A DNA stretch of 64,000 bases, taken from assembly GCA_036403815.1 (NCBI GenBank), contig DASWQH010000012.1, positions 62,001 to 126,000 on the forward strand, read 5' to 3'. The notes beneath the pieces are model-generated. The model did no database searches. It was not told the DNA's origin and worked only from the letters and a program-made list of their open reading frames with translations. Below are positions 14,293-22,727 of this stretch, piece by piece. The stretch's first letter is position 1. Every line of letters starts with the position of its first letter. The translations under genes and the position numbers were made by a program. The DNA comes from JACVRN01 sp036403815 (lineage in GTDB: Bacteria > Acidobacteriota > Blastocatellia > Pyrinomonadales > Pyrinomonadaceae).

Positions 14293-15672
14293 TTGGCTAA
14301 AGCATCAGCGACAGTTTACGTTTGCCAGAAATGCGGGAACCAGTCGCGCAAGTGGCTTGGGAAGTGCCCTGACTGCGGCGAGTGGAATTCGTTCGTAGAG
14401 GAACGCGCGCGTGTGGCTACAAAGAAAAACGGAGCACGCTCCGGGGGCGGAGGATTTCGCCTGCGAGAGGTCGAGCCTGTGGCTTACAGCGCCATTGAAT
14501 CGCAGGACGACACGCGTGTAGCTTCCGGCATAGAAGAGTTTGACCGCGTGCTTGGCGGCGGCATCGTTCCCGGCTCGCTGATTCTTATAGGCGGCGACCC
14601 CGGCATAGGAAAATCCACGCTGCTCTTGCAGGTTGCGGATAAGTTGAGCGGTGGCGGCACAACCGTCCTTTATGTTTCGGGTGAAGAGAGCGAGCGGCAG
14701 ATTAAGCTCAGGGGCGAGCGCCTTAGAGTTAATGCACAGAATCTTTATCTGCTGCCTGAAACGAATCTGGAAAATATTTTTCACGAGATAGAGCGCATGA
14801 CGCCGGGCGCGATCATCGTTGATTCGATTCAGACTGTCTTCTCCGGCAACATAGAATCTGCGCCCGGCTCGGTCTCGCAAGTGCGCGAAGTCGCAGGCCA
14901 GTTCCTCTTGCTTGCCAAGAATCGAGACATCCCCGTTTTTCTCATCGGCCACGTCACCAAAGAAGGCTCTATCGCCGGGCCGAAAGCGCTTGAGCACATA
15001 GTTGATACCGTGCTCTATTTCGAGGGCGAGCGACATCACAATCACCGCATCGTGCGTGCGACCAAGAACCGCTTCGGCGCGGCCAACGAGGTCGGCGTCT
15101 TCGAGATGACCGGCACAGGCTTGGTTGCCGTCGCCAATCCGTCCGAAGTCTTTCTGGCGGAGAGACCCAAGGATGCAGCAGGCTCAATCGTAACCGCCTG
15201 CATGGAAGGCACGCGCCCCGTCCTTCTGGAGATTCAGGCGCTCGTCTCCGGCTCTAAATACGGGACAGGCCGCCGCATGGCGCAGGGGTTCGACGTGAAT
15301 CGCCTTGCGCTTCTCATAGCCATGCTGGAAAAGCGGCTCGGCTTTCACCTGATGGGCGACGATGTGTTCGTCAACATCGCCGGAGGCTTGGAAGTTGACG
15401 AGCCTGCCGCAGACCTAGGCGTAGTCGCCTCAATCGCTTCCAGCTTCAAGAACCTTCCAGTCGATTCGCACACGGCGGTCTTCGGCGAAGTCGGCCTGAC
15501 GGGCGAAGTGCGCGGCGCGCTGCAAGCACAGGTCAGAGCGCGCGAAGCTCAATCCCTCGGCTTCAAGAAAATCATCATGCCTGCCTCCAACACAACCGGC
15601 CTTGAACGCCTGCTTGGCCTGCGCGTCGTCGGCGTCCGCTCGGTCGAGGAAGCCCTCGAAGAATTGTTCTAG
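14293..15672 (+). CDS. radA: DNA repair protein RadA (Sms)
   Basis: 459 residues, standard length. TTG start; no better start precedes the zinc finger. Residues 10-30 are the C4 zinc finger (VCQKCGNQSRKWLGKCPDCGEW), Walker A is GGDPGIGKSTLL, the RadA-specific KNRFG occurs in RATKNRFGA, and the C-terminal Lon-like domain contains NIAGGLEVDEPAADLGVVAS and FGEVGLTGEVR. Acts in branch migration and recombination intermediate processing. Followed by the PIN/TRAM gene and ispD/ispF, a widely conserved order. Confidence 0.97.
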   Translation: MAKASATVYVCQKCGNQSRKWLGKCPDCGEWNSFVEERARVATKKNGARSGGGGFRLREVEPVAYSAIESQDDTRVASGIEEFDRVLGGGIVPGSLILIGGDPGIGKSTLLLQVADKLSGGGTTVLYVSGEESERQIKLRGERLRVNAQNLYLLPETNLENIFHEIERMTPGAIIVDSIQTVFSGNIESAPGSVSQVREVAGQFLLLAKNRDIPVFLIGHVTKEGSIAGPKALEHIVDTVLYFEGERHHNHRIVRATKNRFGAANEVGVFEMTGTGLVAVANPSEVFLAERPKDAAGSIVTACMEGTRPVLLEIQALVSGSKYGTGRRMAQGFDVNRLALLIAMLEKRLGFHLMGDDVFVNIAGGLEVDEPAADLGVVASIASSFKNLPVDSHTAVFGEVGLTGEVRGALQAQVRAREAQSLGFKKIIMPASNTTGLERLLGLRVVGVRSVEEALEELF

Positions 15673-15679
15673 CAACAGT

Positions 15680-16000
15680 CGTCAGAATTGAGGACTCAAG
15701 TTTCAGAGTAAAGAGCGAGGGTGCTTAGAAGCCGATTGAAAAAAGCGAATGCGCTTTTGTCCCGCCAGGGACATTTGAAAATAGCCCAGCAATAAATTGC
15801 TGGGGACATAAGACACAAGAAGTTTGAGTCCCGTAGGGACGATTGAAAGAGATGTTCAGTCGTCCCTACGGGACTCTTTATCTTTTATTTGCATCTATTC
15901 CCAGCGCTAAAGCACTGGGCTATTACCAATCGTCCCTACGGGACTGTTCAATCGGCTTCTAAGCACCCTCGCTCTTTACTCTGACTCCTGAATTCTGACT
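15680..16000. repeat. Class A palindromic element, copy 2, with extended outer arms
   Basis: Same interior as copy 1 (GTCCCGCCAGGGAC, TAGCCCAGCAATAAATTGCTGGG, GTCCCGTAGGGACGATTGAA, then complements). Outside it the palindrome continues: AGAGTAAAGAGCGAGGGTGC then TTAGAAGCCGATTGA on the left, matched by the exact complement at about 15950-15982, then GTCAGAATTGAGGA/TCCTGAATTCTGAC. The whole structure spans about 320 bases between radA and the PIN/TRAM gene and fills most of that 407-base gap. Confidence 0.9.
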
Positions 16001-16079
16001 ACTACGGAAAGCTTCCTCCATGCTTCTCGAAATAAAGTCAAAGACATAAAGTCAATGCCGTGTTACTATACGCACGGTT

Positions 16080-17219
16080 ATGCGGACGGATGTCGTACTC
16101 ATTCGGCTGATCTTCACCGCAGTTTTGGTGGCGGCTGGATACTTCCTGCATCCTGTTCGTAACGATAGGCTTATGTCGGCTGGCGTTGGTGCCCTTATCG
16201 CCGTCGCCATCATCTTTTTCGAGATACGAATCCGCCGCGCTTCCCTTAAAACCCTTATCGGTGCAGCCGTCGGCTCAATCATGGGCATCACTGGAGCGTA
16301 CCTGATAGGCTCGCTCATCAGCAGCCAGGAATCAAACGCGGTCGCCGCCGAGACCAGGACTTTTCTCACCCTAGCGCTCACCTTCTTCATGACCTATGTC
16401 GGCCTGATGGTCGGCGCAGCCAAAGGCGATTATCTAGACCTCTCTGCTCTGGGCGGCATCTTCAGCGATAAAACCATACGGCGCGACTACAAGGTTCTGG
16501 ACACGTCCGTCATCATCGACGGGCGCATTGCAGACGTAGCCGAAACAGGTTTCTTAAGCGGCACTATTATCATCCCGCAATTCATCCTGCGAGAGCTGCA
16601 ACAGGTCGCAGACTCGCCCGACTCGTCCAAGCGACAGCGCGGGCGGCGCGGCCTGGACATGCTCAATCGTTTGCAGAACAACTCTTCGCTCGATATACAG
16701 ATTGTCGAAACCGATTTTCCTTCCGTAAGAGAAGTTGATTTGAAGCTCATAGAGCTTGGCAAACAGTTGGACGCCGTCATCGTCACCAACGATTTCAACT
16801 TGAACAAGGTCGCGCAGTTGCGTGGCGTGCAGGTGCTCAACATCAACGAGCTTGCCAATGCCCTGAAGCCCGTAGTGCTGCCGGGCGAAGCCATGCGCGT
16901 CTTCATCCTGAAGGAAGGCAAAGAGTACAACCAGGGCGTGGCTTATCTGGATGATGGCACGATGGTCGTCGTGGACAACGCGCGTAAGCTTATAGGCAAG
17001 AACGCGGACATCGCAGTCACCAGCGTGCTGCAAACGACTGCCGGTAAGATGATCTTTGGCCGCCTGTGGGAAGATGCGAATGAGGGGAACAGCGTCGGCA
17101 ACGGCGGCGAGCACAAAGAGCGCATCAACGGTACTACGCGCCGCACCGGCCCGCTTCGCACGCGCGAAGCCGCGCCCCCAACGCGCATCACAGACCCAAG
17201 CGAATCGGCAGCAGATTAA
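16080..17219 (+). CDS. Membrane-anchored PIN/TRAM-domain protein (YacL family)
   Basis: 379 residues. Four predicted transmembrane helices in residues 1-110, then a PIN domain (about 140-260) with acidic residues VLDTSVIIDGRIADV, FILRELQQVAD, and VIVTNDFNLNKVA, and a TRAM RNA-binding domain (about 275-345: EGKEYNQGVAYLDDGTMVVVDNARKLIG). The C-terminus is Arg/Thr/Pro-rich. Likely a membrane-tethered ribonuclease; the substrate is unknown. TACTAT at 16064-16069 with GACATA-like bases upstream could be a promoter whose transcript starts almost at the ATG (no SD), i.e. leaderless. The radA-yacL-ispD-ispF order is shared with Firmicutes. Confidence 0.92.
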   Translation: MRTDVVLIRLIFTAVLVAAGYFLHPVRNDRLMSAGVGALIAVAIIFFEIRIRRASLKTLIGAAVGSIMGITGAYLIGSLISSQESNAVAAETRTFLTLALTFFMTYVGLMVGAAKGDYLDLSALGGIFSDKTIRRDYKVLDTSVIIDGRIADVAETGFLSGTIIIPQFILRELQQVADSPDSSKRQRGRRGLDMLNRLQNNSSLDIQIVETDFPSVREVDLKLIELGKQLDAVIVTNDFNLNKVAQLRGVQVLNINELANALKPVVLPGEAMRVFILKEGKEYNQGVAYLDDGTMVVVDNARKLIGKNADIAVTSVLQTTAGKMIFGRLWEDANEGNSVGNGGEHKERINGTTRRTGPLRTREAAPPTRITDPSESAAD

Positions 17220-17225
17220 AAACGA

Positions 17226-17300
17226 GGTGCCGGGTGTCGGGTGTCAAGTGCCGGTAAAGAAAAGTTTTTACTGACACCCGGCACCTGACACCCGACACCC
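17226..17300 (+). repeat. Foldback 8, GGTGTCG-type heptamer inverted repeat before ispD
   Basis: Left arm units GGTGCCG, GGTGTCG, GGTGTCA, AGTGCCG; right arm CACCCGG, CACCTGA, CACCCGA. Centre GTAAAGAAAAGTTTTTAC. Ends four bases before the ispD ATG with no SD. The same heptamer family occurs in foldbacks 14 and 16. Confidence 0.92.
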
Positions 17301-17304
17301 ATCT

Positions 17305-18000
17305 ATGAATATCGCTATCGTAGCCGCCGCCGGGCAGGGCAGGCGTTTGGGCGGCAAGCGAGCCAAGCAGTTCCTGGAGCTTGCAGGAGTTCCCGTCATC
17401 ATTCACACGCTCAGGCGTTTCGAGCAGTGTGCCAGCATACATGAAGTTGTTGTAGTGTTGCCGCAAACGGATGCGGCTGGGTTTCTTGCGCTTGCGAGTA
17501 AGTATAGACTCGGAAAGCTCGCGCGAGTTGTGCCGGGAGGCGAGACACGCGCCGAATCGGTCTGGCGCGGGCTTCAATCGGTTCGTGCCGCAACAGCCGA
17601 GATAATCGCTGTCCATGATGGCGTTCGTCCCTTCGTCACGCCCGAAGAGATCACCCGCACCGTTGAAGCTGCACAGGCGTACGGCGCAAGTCTCCTGGTC
17701 GCTCCCGTAGTGGATACGATCAAGGAAGTGCTTGACGGCAAAGTTGTCAGGACGGTTGAAAGAACTTCTCTGAAGCGTGCGCTCACGCCCCAGTGCTTTC
17801 GCTATTCCATCCTGCGACGCGCCTTTGAGCAGGCGGCCAATCTGGGCGCAGACGCAACGGACGATAGCTTTCTGGTAGAACAACTGGGCGTGGCCGTCCA
17901 CGTGGTCGAAGGCGACGCACGCAACATCAAGATTACACGACCGGAAGACATTGCGATTGCTGAAATGATTTTAAGACAGATGTCAGAGGCTAGAGGTTAG
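17305..18000 (+). CDS. ispD: 2-C-methyl-D-erythritol 4-phosphate cytidylyltransferase
   Basis: 231 residues. Third MEP-pathway step, CTP plus MEP to CDP-ME. N-terminal nucleotide-binding AAAGQGRRLGGKRAKQFLELAG, VPGGETRAESVWRGLQ, IIAVHDGVRPFVTPE, and TPQCFRYSILRRAFEQA are all family motifs. No SD; start is four bases after foldback 8. The last codons and stop (ending GLU-ALA-ARG-GLY) are encoded by the left arm of foldback 9. Confidence 0.96.
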   Translation: MNIAIVAAAGQGRRLGGKRAKQFLELAGVPVIIHTLRRFEQCASIHEVVVVLPQTDAAGFLALASKYRLGKLARVVPGGETRAESVWRGLQSVRAATAEIIAVHDGVRPFVTPEEITRTVEAAQAYGASLLVAPVVDTIKEVLDGKVVRTVERTSLKRALTPQCFRYSILRRAFEQAANLGADATDDSFLVEQLGVAVHVVEGDARNIKITRPEDIAIAEMILRQMSEARG

Positions 18001-18050
18001 AGGTCAGTGAAATACTTTTTCTAACATCTAACCTCTGACCTCTAATCTCT
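17985..18050 (+). repeat. Foldback 9, GAGGTTA-type heptamer inverted repeat before ispF
   Basis: Left arm AGAGGCT, AGAGGTT, AGAGGTC; right arm complement TAACCTC, TGACCTC, TAATCTC. Centre GTGAAATACTTTTTCTAAC. The ispD stop codon lies in the left arm. Ends seven bases before the ispF ATG. Same heptamers as foldback 10. Confidence 0.9.
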
Positions 18051-18056
18051 GTTTTT

Positions 18057-18533
18057 ATGTTCCGCATAGGCATCGGCCATGACACGCATCGTTTGACTGA
18101 GGGGTTGCCGCTCGTCCTTGCAGGCGTGCGCGTGGATTCGATGCGCGGGGCAGAGGGGCATTCGGATGCGGATGCGCTCTCGCATGCAGTGGCGGACGCC
18201 ATCCTGGGCGCGTTGTGCGAGGGTGATCTGGGCGTTCATTTCCCTGACAGAGACCCGCAGTGGAAGGATGCTAACAGTCTGGAGCTGCTGGCGAGAGTGG
18301 TGTGGCTGGCGGGCGAGCGCGGGATGCGCGTCGTCAACGTGGATGCGACGGTGATGCTGGAAAGACCGCGCCTGCGCCCTTATGTGCAGTTGATGCGAGA
18401 GAATCTGTCGCAGACGCTTGGCATCGAGCCGGGCTGCGTTAGTGTGAAGGCCAAGACGGGCGAGGGCGTTGATTCGGTCGGACGATACGAAGCCATAAAG
18501 GTTCAGGCGGTGATTCTGCTGGAGAGCGTGTAA
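18057..18533 (+). CDS. ispF: 2-C-methyl-D-erythritol 2,4-cyclodiphosphate synthase
   Basis: 158 residues, normal. N-terminal FRIGIGHDTHRLTEGLPLVL holds the zinc ligands Asp/His; EGHSDADALSHAVADAILGA and DLGVHFPDRDPQWK are signatures, and the C-terminal KAKTGEGVDSVGR closes the active site. Trimeric MEP-pathway enzyme. No SD after foldback 9. Six bases before the nucleoside phosphorylase gene, so co-transcription is likely. Confidence 0.97.
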   Translation: MFRIGIGHDTHRLTEGLPLVLAGVRVDSMRGAEGHSDADALSHAVADAILGALCEGDLGVHFPDRDPQWKDANSLELLARVVWLAGERGMRVVNVDATVMLERPRLRPYVQLMRENLSQTLGIEPGCVSVKAKTGEGVDSVGRYEAIKVQAVILLESV

Positions 18534-18539
18534 AGGGAT

Positions 18540-19868
18540 TTGAGCTTGAGACCACAGGACGTTATTCAACGAAAGCGCGACCGGCGCGAGCTGTCGCGTG
18601 AAGAGATTGCGTTTTTTGTTCGCGGTGTAGTGGACGGCGCATGGGCTGATTATCAGGTCACGGCGCTGCTGATGGCTATCTTCCTGAACGGCATGACCGA
18701 TGGCGAGCGTAACGCCCTGACACAGGAGATGCTCCATTCGGGCGAGGTGCTGGATTTCAAAGATATTCCGAAGCCGAAGGTGGACAAGCATTCGACGGGC
18801 GGCGTGGGTGATAAGACCTCGCTCATCCTTGCACCTCTGGCGGCGGCCTGCGGCGTGTGCGTGCCAATGATTTCCGGGCGCGGCTTAGGTCACACGGGCG
18901 GCACGCTGGATAAGCTCGAAGCCATTCCCGGCTTTCGCGTCAATCTTTCTCTGGCAGAGTTTCGCACCCTACTTGAGCGCATAGGCTTTGCCATGATCGG
19001 GCAGACAGGAGAGCTTGCGCCTGCCGATAAAAAAATCTACGCACTCAGAGACGCGACCGCTACCGTTGAGGCTATTCCGCTCATCGTCGCTTCGATTATG
19101 TCTAAGAAGCTGGCCGCCGGACTCGATGCGCTGGTGCTGGATGTCAAGACTGGGACTGGCGCATTCATGCGTGAAGAAGAGCGCGCACGCGAGCTTGCGA
19201 GCGCTCTGGTCACGACCGGCAATTCATGCGGTGTGCGTACCGAAGCGCTCATCACGGATATGAATCAGCCGTTGGGTTGCGCCGTCGGCAACGCGCTTGA
19301 GACGAAAGAGTGCATTGAAATCCTCAGAGGTGAAGCGAGCGAAGGGACGCGGCCTGTGCTGGAGCTTTCCCTTGAGCTTGCAGCGCGCATGGTCGCTCTC
19401 TCAGGTGTGGAAGCTTCGCTTGAAGCAGCGCGCTCTGCTGTAGAGCGAGCGCTTGAGTCCGGCAGAGCATTAGAGCTTTTCCGTCGCAACGTAGAAGAGC
19501 AGGGTGGCGATGCAAGGGTCTGCGATGATCCTTCGCGTCTTATACCTTTGACGCTCCGCTCCGTTAAGGTAGAATCGCCGCAAGACGGATTCATTACAGG
19601 CATAGATGCATCGGAGGTCGGACGAGCCGTTGCCATTATGGGCGGCGGCAGGACACACATCGCCGATAAGATTGACCTGGCGGTCGGTTTCATCACCGAA
19701 GCGAAGATCGGCGACCATGTCTCTGGCAATCAGGCGCTCGGAACGCTCTACTTTCATGATGAAGCAAAGGGGCGGAATGCCTTAGAGATAATTCGCGCCG
19801 CTTACGAGATAACGGATAAACCTACGGCGCAACTGCCCGCACTGATTAAGGAAGTAATAACAGCATGA
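18540..19868 (+). CDS. pdp: Pyrimidine-nucleoside (thymidine/uridine) phosphorylase
   Basis: 442 residues. Phosphorolyses uridine, thymidine or deoxyuridine to the free base and (deoxy)ribose 1-phosphate. Glycosyltransferase family 3 signature KHSTGGVGDKTSLILAPLAAACG and SGRGLGHTGGTLDKLE are present; the C-terminal domain contains GFITGID and GGGRTHIADKIDLAVGF. The size and sequence fit the DeoA/Pdp group. Start TTG 18540, or TTG 18546 which has a better distance from AAAGGGA. The stop overlaps the next gene's ATG (ATGA), indicating translational coupling to the BMP lipoprotein. Confidence 0.94.
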   Translation: MSLRPQDVIQRKRDRRELSREEIAFFVRGVVDGAWADYQVTALLMAIFLNGMTDGERNALTQEMLHSGEVLDFKDIPKPKVDKHSTGGVGDKTSLILAPLAAACGVCVPMISGRGLGHTGGTLDKLEAIPGFRVNLSLAEFRTLLERIGFAMIGQTGELAPADKKIYALRDATATVEAIPLIVASIMSKKLAAGLDALVLDVKTGTGAFMREEERARELASALVTTGNSCGVRTEALITDMNQPLGCAVGNALETKECIEILRGEASEGTRPVLELSLELAARMVALSGVEASLEAARSAVERALESGRALELFRRNVEEQGGDARVCDDPSRLIPLTLRSVKVESPQDGFITGIDASEVGRAVAIMGGGRTHIADKIDLAVGFITEAKIGDHVSGNQALGTLYFHDEAKGRNALEIIRAAYEITDKPTAQLPALIKEVITA

Positions 19869-20959
19869 AGTATCGCGCATTAGCATCCATTGCGGTCGTC
19901 TGTCTGGTGCTGCTGGCTCTTTTGAGTCCGGCATGCACCACACAGAGCCGCGAGAAAGACGACAAATCCAAAGTACACGTCGGCATAGTCTTTGACATAG
20001 GCGGCAAGGATGACCGCTCGTTCAATGCCGCCGCATGGCAGGGCGTGCAGCATGCCGAGAAGGATTTCCCGATTGTTTTGAGGGACGTGGAGCCGGGCAA
20101 CCCGACTTCGATTGAGCCTGCGATGCGTGCATTTGCAGAGCGCGGCTACAATCTGGTCATAGGCGTGGGCTTTGCACAGTCTCCCATCATGGAGCGCGTG
20201 GCGAAGGATTATCCCAATGTGAACTTCGCTATCATTGACGGCGTGATTATGCAGGATAACGTCGCCTCGCTCGTCTTTATGGAGCATCAAGGCTCTTACC
20301 TTGTCGGCATGATCGCCGCGCGTACTTCCAAGACCGGAGTCCTTGGCTTCTTGGGCGGCATGGACATCCCGCTTATACATCGCTTCGCGGTCGGCTACAC
20401 GGAGGGCGCGCGCGCCGTGAATCCTAATATCAAGGTTATACAGAATTACGTGGGCGTGACGGACGGCGCGTGGAACAATCCCGGTAAAGGAAAAGAGCTT
20501 GCGCTGGCGCAGATAGGCAACGGCGCAGATGTCATCTTCACTGCGGCGGGAAACTCCGGCCTCGGCGCGTTCGATGCCGTAGAGCAGCAGGGCAAGGATG
20601 CGAATGGCCGCGCAAAGGCATACGTCATCGGCGTGGACTCGAACCAGAACGGCGTCAAGCCCGGCTTCGTGCTCACCAGCATGGTCAAGCGCGTGGACAA
20701 TGTCGTCTACCAGCTTATTCAAGAGTTAGTGGCTGGACGATTCAAGGGCGGCTTTCACGTCTTTGGCCTGAAGGAAGATGGCGTCGGCTACGCTCTGGAT
20801 GACTACAACCGGAATTTGATTTCGCCGGAAATCATCCAGCAGGTCGAAGAGGCCAGAGCGAAAATCATAGACTGCGAAAAAAGAAGGAGCGCGGTCGCGC
20901 CTGAAGAGAAGAAGAACGTCAAATGCGAAATTGATGTAACGGACGCGATGGCGAAATAA
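19865..20959 (+). CDS. BMP-family nucleoside-binding lipoprotein (ABC importer)
   Basis: 364 residues. N-terminal hydrophobic segment with lipobox LLSPAC (Cys near residue 20) predicts a lipoprotein. The BMP fold is evident: VGIVFDIGGKDDRSFNAAAWQG, GVGFAQSPIMERVAKDYP, FLGGMDIPLIHRFAVGYTEGA, VGVTDGAWNNPGKGKELA and VIGVDSNQNGVKPG. BMP/PnrA proteins bind purine or pyrimidine nucleosides. Overlaps pdp by four bases and is followed by one ATPase and two permeases, a complete BmpA-NupABC-type importer. Confidence 0.93.
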   Translation: MKYRALASIAVVCLVLLALLSPACTTQSREKDDKSKVHVGIVFDIGGKDDRSFNAAAWQGVQHAEKDFPIVLRDVEPGNPTSIEPAMRAFAERGYNLVIGVGFAQSPIMERVAKDYPNVNFAIIDGVIMQDNVASLVFMEHQGSYLVGMIAARTSKTGVLGFLGGMDIPLIHRFAVGYTEGARAVNPNIKVIQNYVGVTDGAWNNPGKGKELALAQIGNGADVIFTAAGNSGLGAFDAVEQQGKDANGRAKAYVIGVDSNQNGVKPGFVLTSMVKRVDNVVYQLIQELVAGRFKGGFHVFGLKEDGVGYALDDYNRNLISPEIIQQVEEARAKIIDCEKRRSAVAPEEKKNVKCEIDVTDAMAK

Positions 20960-20964
20960 CACAG

Positions 20965-21037
20965 GGGCTAGAGGTCAGAGGTTAGAGGTCGGTAAAAGAC
21001 CTGTAACTAACCTCTGACCTCTGACCTCTGACCTCTA
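20965..21037 (+). repeat. Foldback 10, GAGGTCA-type heptamer inverted repeat
   Basis: Left arm GAGGTCA, GAGGTTA, GAGGTCG then GTAAAAG; right arm TAACCTC, TGACCTC, TGACCTC, TGACCTC. Ends a few bases before the ATPase ATG, with no SD. Confidence 0.9.
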
Positions 21038-21040
21038 AAT

Positions 21041-22552
21041 ATGCTTGAACTAAGAAACATCACGAAACGCTTTGGCGATGTACTGGCAAACGACCACATC
21101 AATATTCAGATTGCCGAAGGAACCATTCATGCCATAGTGGGCGAGAACGGCGCAGGGAAATCCACCGCCATGCGCATCGCTTACGGCTTCTACACGGCGG
21201 ACAGCGGCGAGATTCTGATTAACGGTGAGGTGCGCCGCATAGAGACGCCGCATGATGCCATAGCACAGGGCGTCGGCATGGTTCATCAGCATTTCATGCT
21301 GGTCGAGACCATGAGCGTGGCAGAGAATATAGTGCTCGGAGCCGAGCCGGGTTCCGCCGCATCGCTTGATCTTGCGGGCGCTTCGCAAAAGATTCGCGCT
21401 CTTTCGGAAGAGTTCAAGCTGGCGATTAATCCGAGCGCTTCGATTGAAGCTCTATCGGTCGGCCAGCAGCAGCGCGTTGAGTTACTGAAAGCGCTCTATC
21501 GTGAAGCGCGGCTTCTTATACTGGACGAGCCGACCGCTGTGCTGACGCCGCAGGAGGTGGAAGAGTTCTTCAACATCCTGCGGGGCATGCGCGAGCAGGG
21601 GAAAACGGTCGTCATCATCACACACAAGCTGGACGAAGTTCTGGCAATCTCCGATGAAGTGACGGTGATGAGAGACGGTCGCGTGGTTGGCCGCGTTAAA
21701 ACGAGCGAGACCAACGCCGCAGAGCTTGCGCGCATGATGGTTGGCCGCGATGTCCTGCTGAGAGTTGAAAAGCCGGATGCGCAGCCGGGTGCGACCGTTT
21801 TAAGCGTGCGCGATCTTCGTGTTACTGCTGGCGAAGGCTCTGTGCGCGTGGACGGCATGACGTTCGACGTACGTGCGGGCGAGGTGGTCGGCATCGCTGG
21901 CGTGGAGGGCAACGGCCAGACCGAGTTGATAGAAGCGCTCGCAGGCTTGACCGACCCGGCGCAGTTGAAAGGGCGCGTAGAATTTGAAGGAAGGGAAATA
22001 ACAACCGCCAGCGCCAGAGAGCGAAAGCAAAAGGGAATCGCGCATATCCCTGAAGACCGCCACCGGCGCGGGCTGCTGCTTGATTTTGATCTGGCGGAAA
22101 ATTCCATCCTCGGCGTTCATTATCGCAAGCCGATTGTCGCAATGGCAGGCGTGCTGCTGGATAACGGTGCCATAATCGGTCGCGCCCGTGAGATCATCAA
22201 GAACTTTGACGTGCGCCCGCCGAATCCGGATTTGCCCGCGCGCTCTCTGTCCGGCGGCAACCAACAGAAGCTCATCATCGGGCGCGAGTTCGACCTGCAT
22301 CCGAAGCTTCTGCTGGTATCGCAGCCGACGCGCGGCGTGGACATAGGCGCAATAGAGTTCATTCACCGCAAACTCGTAGAGCTACGTGACGCGGGCTGCG
22401 CGATTCTACTGGTCTCGGCAGAACTGGAAGAAGTGACCGCTCTGTCCGACAGGCTTTTAGTCATACACGAGGGCAAGATTGTAGGCGAAGTTGATCCGAA
22501 AGTTGCTACGACCGAAGAGATCGGTCTTTTGATGACCGGCGGACACAAATGA
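21041..22552 (+). CDS. Nucleoside ABC transporter ATP-binding protein (two ATPase domains)
   Basis: 503 residues, the RbsA/NupA-type double ATPase. Domain 1 has Walker A GENGAGKSTAM, signature LSVGQQQRVELLKAL, Walker B LLILDEPTAVLTPQE. Domain 2 has a degenerate Walker A GVEGNGQTELIEAL and signature LSGGNQQKLIIGRE. HIPEDRHRRGL is typical. Energises uptake by the adjacent permeases. Starts just after foldback 10; its stop codon TGA lies in the left arm of foldback 11. Confidence 0.95.
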   Translation: MLELRNITKRFGDVLANDHINIQIAEGTIHAIVGENGAGKSTAMRIAYGFYTADSGEILINGEVRRIETPHDAIAQGVGMVHQHFMLVETMSVAENIVLGAEPGSAASLDLAGASQKIRALSEEFKLAINPSASIEALSVGQQQRVELLKALYREARLLILDEPTAVLTPQEVEEFFNILRGMREQGKTVVIITHKLDEVLAISDEVTVMRDGRVVGRVKTSETNAAELARMMVGRDVLLRVEKPDAQPGATVLSVRDLRVTAGEGSVRVDGMTFDVRAGEVVGIAGVEGNGQTELIEALAGLTDPAQLKGRVEFEGREITTASARERKQKGIAHIPEDRHRRGLLLDFDLAENSILGVHYRKPIVAMAGVLLDNGAIIGRAREIIKNFDVRPPNPDLPARSLSGGNQQKLIIGREFDLHPKLLLVSQPTRGVDIGAIEFIHRKLVELRDAGCAILLVSAELEEVTALSDRLLVIHEGKIVGEVDPKVATTEEIGLLMTGGHK

Positions 22553-22727
22553 TTTTGGATTTTAGATTTTGGATTTGCGATTGAGCTATTCCGATTTCAA
22601 GCTTGAGGTTTGAAATCGAAGTTTGTGAGCTTCCCGAACAGAATCGCAAAGTCTAAACTCTTAAGAGTTCAAGCTCCGCAACTCGAAATCCAAAATCCAA
22701 AATCTAAAATCCAAAATCGCAAATCCC
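22550..22727 (+). repeat. Foldback 11, GATTTTG-type heptamer inverted repeat, nested
   Basis: Left arm GATTTTG, GATTTTA, GATTTTG, GATTTGC; right arm AATCCAAAATCCAAAATC and on to CGCAAATCC. The interior holds another hairpin CGATTTCAA...TTGAAATCG (22593-22619) and CTCTTAAGAG. The longest foldback (about 178 bases); ends at the permease ATG. Confidence 0.88.
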
